In this document: positions 61,801 to 62,234 of the stretch, one piece after another
Position numbering within the stretch: position 1 is the stretch's first letter
How the letters are laid out: each line of letters begins with the position of its first letter
Assembly (NCBI RefSeq): GCF_012184385.1
Contig: NZ_VSRL01000024.1
Coordinates: 1 to 62,234, forward strand
Length of the DNA: 62,234 bases
Origin: Lentzea indica
GTDB taxonomy: Bacteria; Actinomycetota; Actinomycetes; Mycobacteriales; Pseudonocardiaceae
Reading direction: 5' to 3'
Notes under the pieces: generated by a model
The model's input: the letters and a program-made list of their open reading frames with translations, nothing else
What the model was told of the DNA's origin: nothing
Database searches by the model: none
Program-made: the position numbers and the translations under genes

Positions 61801-62234
61801 GGTCGGTGCCGGAGCGGGACGCGTCTGCGCCGGTGGCGTGTTCGTGTCCGGGGTGGGCCTCGCTTGGACCGGGGTCGTGTCCGGCTTGGGGGAGTTCGGG
61901 TTCGGCTGGACGTCCGGCGTGGGCCTGGTCTGAACCGGCGGGGTGTTGGGGTTGTTCGCCGGGGGGACGTTGGCGTCGGGCCTGGGCGAGGGGACGTTGG
62001 CCGGTGGCACGTTCGTTGCCGGGTTCGGCGACGGCGTGGTTGACGCTCGGGTTCGGCGAAGGCGTGTTCGCCGGTGGCACGGTGGTCGCCGGGTTCGGCG
62101 ACGGTGCGTTGACGCTCGGGTTCGGCGACGGTGCGTTGACCGGCGGCGTGGCTGGGGTTCGGCGTGTTGACGAGGGCGCGGTTGGCCGGTGGCGTGTTGG
62201 CCGGTGGCGTGTTGGACGGTCGGCGCGGGCGAGG
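53506..62234 (-). CDS. Giant multidomain toxin-like protein, N-terminal part (5' partial)
   Basis: At least 2834 codons from GTG 62010, and the Pro/Asn/Thr-rich coding bias continues to the window edge. Order: Pro-rich repeats with QTRPAP and NTPNP words; a basic segment (KGKKRAAIKKFLG); a DxD glycosyltransferase of the TcdA/TcdB type (about 61060-60170: VPKQLHFAWFGNTP, then LASDIARYAVLAKNGGVYVD with DxD near 60675); a metzincin-like protease with HETLHYLGIPDEY (about 59309-59350) and Met-turn GGMMGQ; an NLS-like linker (PPKRRFDD...TKKPK); a GT-A-like domain with YISFQDFDTGSR (near 58235); an OTU-like domain with SDGLFNAV (near 56780); then three beta-rich modules. The frame stops at 53506 inside a module that resumes one base out of phase, so one base is missing and this is the N-terminal part of the same protein. 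Confidence 0.83.
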   Translation of the reverse strand, partial: SPAPTVQHATGQHATGQPRPRQHAEPQPRRRSTHRRRTRASTHRRRTRRPPCHRRTRLRRTRASTTPSPNPATNVPPANVPSPRPDANVPPANNPNTPPVQTRPTPDVQPNPNSPKPDTTPVQARPTPDTNTPPAQTRPAPAPTVNAPPANTPNPTTPPVNTPTNVPGTDVPPANTPNTNTPSPNPNTPNPNTPSPNTPTVQTRPAPTGPTVQPAPNTTTNPNAAPDLVVAPPLVTPAPAPNQSPSTSANPNQNVVPRSHPAAANYQAQTRPDGGKGKKRAAIKKFLGINFIKGLFNKGNTPVTATPTPAPIPAPNQNTSTAPPNPWTDLLKNPKPNPASIDVEAVKAEIDSAVNNGKPASARILINRLKGTQQGADLQAHYDTAVHNKGDAGKVEVPKQLHFAWFGNTPSPDSVNGMLEWAAQTNENNGWKATLWTDGSSANWDPEVKQQLTDAGIEIKSDVDSLVDELSGKTPPTENNTTLKDVYTAAQNPNAGAYNLASDIARYAVLAKNGGVYVDVDIKPGSVSLDTIGDMKMHPTDVPVIGPRLRDTKSVQNAIGDSDAQLTPENVQAAADARWKEGELGNAFIVTPPDGALINKFAEVIPQKFDTLADRVAPPDVPPADRKNSPEVLAKLKEQAPDVSGPNALADNGLAPQIGLIGQVAMDHDGLNLGYNPGYMPSDVPAVTKPDFESMFDPNVKNQWNGLEWVTPESESQLDADTKPATDSDTKPGPSNDRSNPDNSRPAPSNDSNSNTNTDTKTDSKTDAPPKQVKSGGAPPKMTPPTPESHQGKDIITDESWRHDPAKTADWFAPKDPVDPSTWADRRDDKNVRTVDVVVHDVRTDSTPSNIRSYQGLINYDLRRIETSPGNFVQEYTVKVHVDPAANVDPEVVAQVKENATNGVNNLLNQGYRLPSGDQFHLNLEFTENKADAHTSIKVDPNNPNVDQTHWNPGTSPEVLAHETLHYLGIPDEYSDSSRVFQQHDTNTGVHKNDGGMMGQDVHGPDPGLRPRHLWLVERTANSQVMVPDTRLEPPGPATVPPPANMNTNTGTTANPAPGSVPNADTAMDTTPDADSRQMPPKRRFDDSDVDSDSDVEASPEPVTKKPKNDGAPFDPGPSNAGPSTVDGDTPMDVDVPPTDQNTDTQNDGDVEMNDAQNDSQLDNLAAEFGNLSLGDVNFSYNPAFAQLANGDIDLPTKDNYLAKLKESVEGEKRPSFVVNMIVNHNNMGNINEVIDAITADAGPIGKDMVFVVGVNGPNGSTADMDANIAQANSDVAKRKEPIALVPLETFEPKDGFPFGRMRNGTMHSPATTFAIGALNGKGTHPYISFQDFDTGSRQVTGGQKDVFTHFTESLNPPGAGPIRPLLYSGGYRVGDPAKLIEDTQGRIDSERAKINEKSELSEDDQTDLDKLAIAEKQLQKPDEFVAKFEQAMRDDMDARSRQKDSAPLLPYSPEPNLFMDASVAVVDPGVKFSDGGNEFGDLSQSINSFAGKELVDIHTNTNLLPKPELNADLKAAKAKLEADIEAQGGKPSPSQTKTLNSINAEIKAKETVAAANPGFEAAAHQITVDSAIDVDAQTNRNPLRGENFTSDFVNGAVGTDLSRLALGFAKSEGKSWPQSHVALTSVTNRMYGGDPSSTDPNADRAAKADVSGAKIRDEFGDKKPNKNGTPNPKNKPHDQREAQQLIEHKYDYDPNTGTHTHTGSDGGWNPSKLDALKLGWEDKNSLNQAVSASIPGHGTVGIDPQTDPSTVYPPKKEKVNGKVPPKTEADVQHIDQTAKQQKMASMLNLALSANPSNVTRTFGTLEHGVLPIAADPRSDGLFNAVHDALANQPGPSKKGKGKAPAIKAAADLRAGAIQKGSIASPAITTQIANFRQEHGLENGHLVNALIEPGPAPQTRIPAEFKPGSGDVAVDNTKEDPNWTPVTDAEADTHARENAAEQKADNDKAAKAEELAAKLLATEIGRPLKIHGPDGAKTIEPFFEPKPEITSKSSKADIKKAENWKKPAFPPPLELDARPNPNGKTTFTPHNPSRSNDLGEGPSGTSHRGAPPAPPAPPAPETGTSTRSAPEPDVQTRPAPEPEVQTRPAPPTPNAPIPMVTLTPPEVGQVMPGAQNLPEFFQDNKALGTIAPTDVRGAENVTNAIPNLKPGDAARIQQALNGDFESFLDNGRNFQVKIGNTWFEANVRATMQSQTDSAPVDAPNVKVDATAQSGNSSSTTHAVATANDIGGSASAGVAMGPYGSLGGKAQLATPAQSQNMSSSLTDQRAIRAGEGSTQATVQVKYDITLTDASGNVQNLDPVSTGTDVTLQIPNDLATITSSGNTSAAVTPPDVQWGAKIEHPAPEAVSVDNQQKAFSEVAEKLHPSITKVGSPGREALQNFLSPTEIRNNLGAMLGGAYVTSPDLISPHAGKGAAVQMTAKLQTAELVGTHNSSVLRLHDTASHSSGVSSTTKSGGGVTAGFGGNIGVPNAVGGQVGATLGFSANIAENVNAGINTSHKSGIQIKGDTGLYKVTAEVEVRTPSGDNVKVPVTTYMRMGLPEAGALGLPTPDGTRNSTVDPNTAGTKFAPPYMAGAIAAGNAKVGEFAPAAQVQNQVEDALRGLPGFEKFLPSWNDPNANPRSSKDKSFADVAEQLANQRKLTSQLSPAALKTNMDSLMGPGVQVQLKNSGKTTNTYVNVTVKAKLTNPQHLGQADARNVREASSTGPKLDSSTTTTKGWSGGVEGKVTIPAKTGVATLTPTPQVGVKYNHTWSDKTAAGPTVNSTSLNAGSPNAQVFRGDVEFDVEITTFTRPRAWVRRIVPGAPGFHSPEQNVVAKTGNGLDKIDGKVNLWVSDSSTLDNDPGDGFKPGDPEPRKLKDAPTVKDLLSSKPKEKSPDFLHVEAVANTTALRDQAIDALNRAAGATPR
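61480..62234 (-). repeat. Low-complexity Pro/Asn/Thr-rich coding repeats at the window edge
   Basis: Short degenerate repeats encode variants of PPANTPNP, PSPNPSVNAP and VQTRPAP. Within 62034-62234 the phase of the PSPNPSVN motif changes near 62040 and again near 62155, with no stops created. Either the repeat has slipped or the assembly has indels here; the true N-terminus is outside the window. Confidence 0.6.

Noticed and set aside
1-62234. tRNA, rRNA, insertion sequences, integrase or phage genes
   Set aside because: None seen: no transposase or integrase motifs, and no tRNA-like cloverleaf noticed in the intergenic gaps.

Overview
The window is high-GC DNA with frequent GTG/TTG starts, start codons that overlap the preceding stop, a subtilisin-inhibitor-like (SSI) protein, NarL-type two-component genes and sugar ABC operons without their own ATPase. 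This points to a filamentous actinomycete, probably of the Pseudonocardiales type (inference from gene content and composition; no rRNA or tRNA gene is present).

Region 1 (1-14129, + strand) is one tightly coupled operon for a reduced, glycosylated polyketide or lipid. It encodes an FMN enoyl-reductase-like/KS/AT/ACP-ACP/KR megasynthase (5' end outside the window), a KS/AT/dehydratase megasynthase, a free ACP, an alpha/beta hydrolase, a GT1 glycosyltransferase, a membrane-anchored zinc-ribbon methyltransferase and a degenerate galactokinase-like protein. The domain set resembles PUFA-synthase and heterocyst-glycolipid (HglE-type) systems. Region 2 (14126-31923) is mixed housekeeping and accessory sequence: a GH3 beta-glucosidase behind LacI-type operators, two small membrane proteins, a NarL-type two-component system, a lipoprotein, a membrane protein, TetR regulators, a D,D-carboxypeptidase, an SSI inhibitor, a Ca2+/H+ antiporter, a BBE-type oxidase, a secreted lipase, a hydroxyacid dehydrogenase, an NmrA-type reductase and a SRPBCC protein.

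Region 3 (32083-42151, + strand) is a sugar catabolic operon: an operator palindrome, an enolase-superfamily sugar-acid dehydratase, a secreted GH27 alpha-galactosidase, two ABC permeases, a GH95 alpha-fucosidase-type enzyme, an AXE1 esterase, a solute-binding lipoprotein and a GntR regulator. A secreted repeat/barrel protein follows.

Region 4 (43357-62234, - strand) is dominated by one giant gene, split here by a single-base phase change near 53.51 kb and running off the right edge. The joined product exceeds 5,900 residues. From the N-terminus it has a Pro/Asn/Thr-rich tail, a glycosyltransferase of the large-clostridial-toxin DxD type, a cassette of metzincin-like protease, GT-A-like 'DFD' domain and OTU-like domain, six Ser/Thr/Gly-rich modules, a coiled coil, four ~260-residue repeats in an ABAB pattern, and a second copy of the cassette. 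It looks like a giant multi-effector toxin-like protein. An XRE-type regulator gene lies one base downstream. This is the strongest candidate for an undescribed system in the window.

Sequence quality matters here. At least seven otherwise well-conserved genes need a 1-2 base correction, mostly one missing base. One missing G near 29157 would restore the stop codons of two overlapping convergent genes at once. These look more like sequencing or assembly indels than real pseudogenes.
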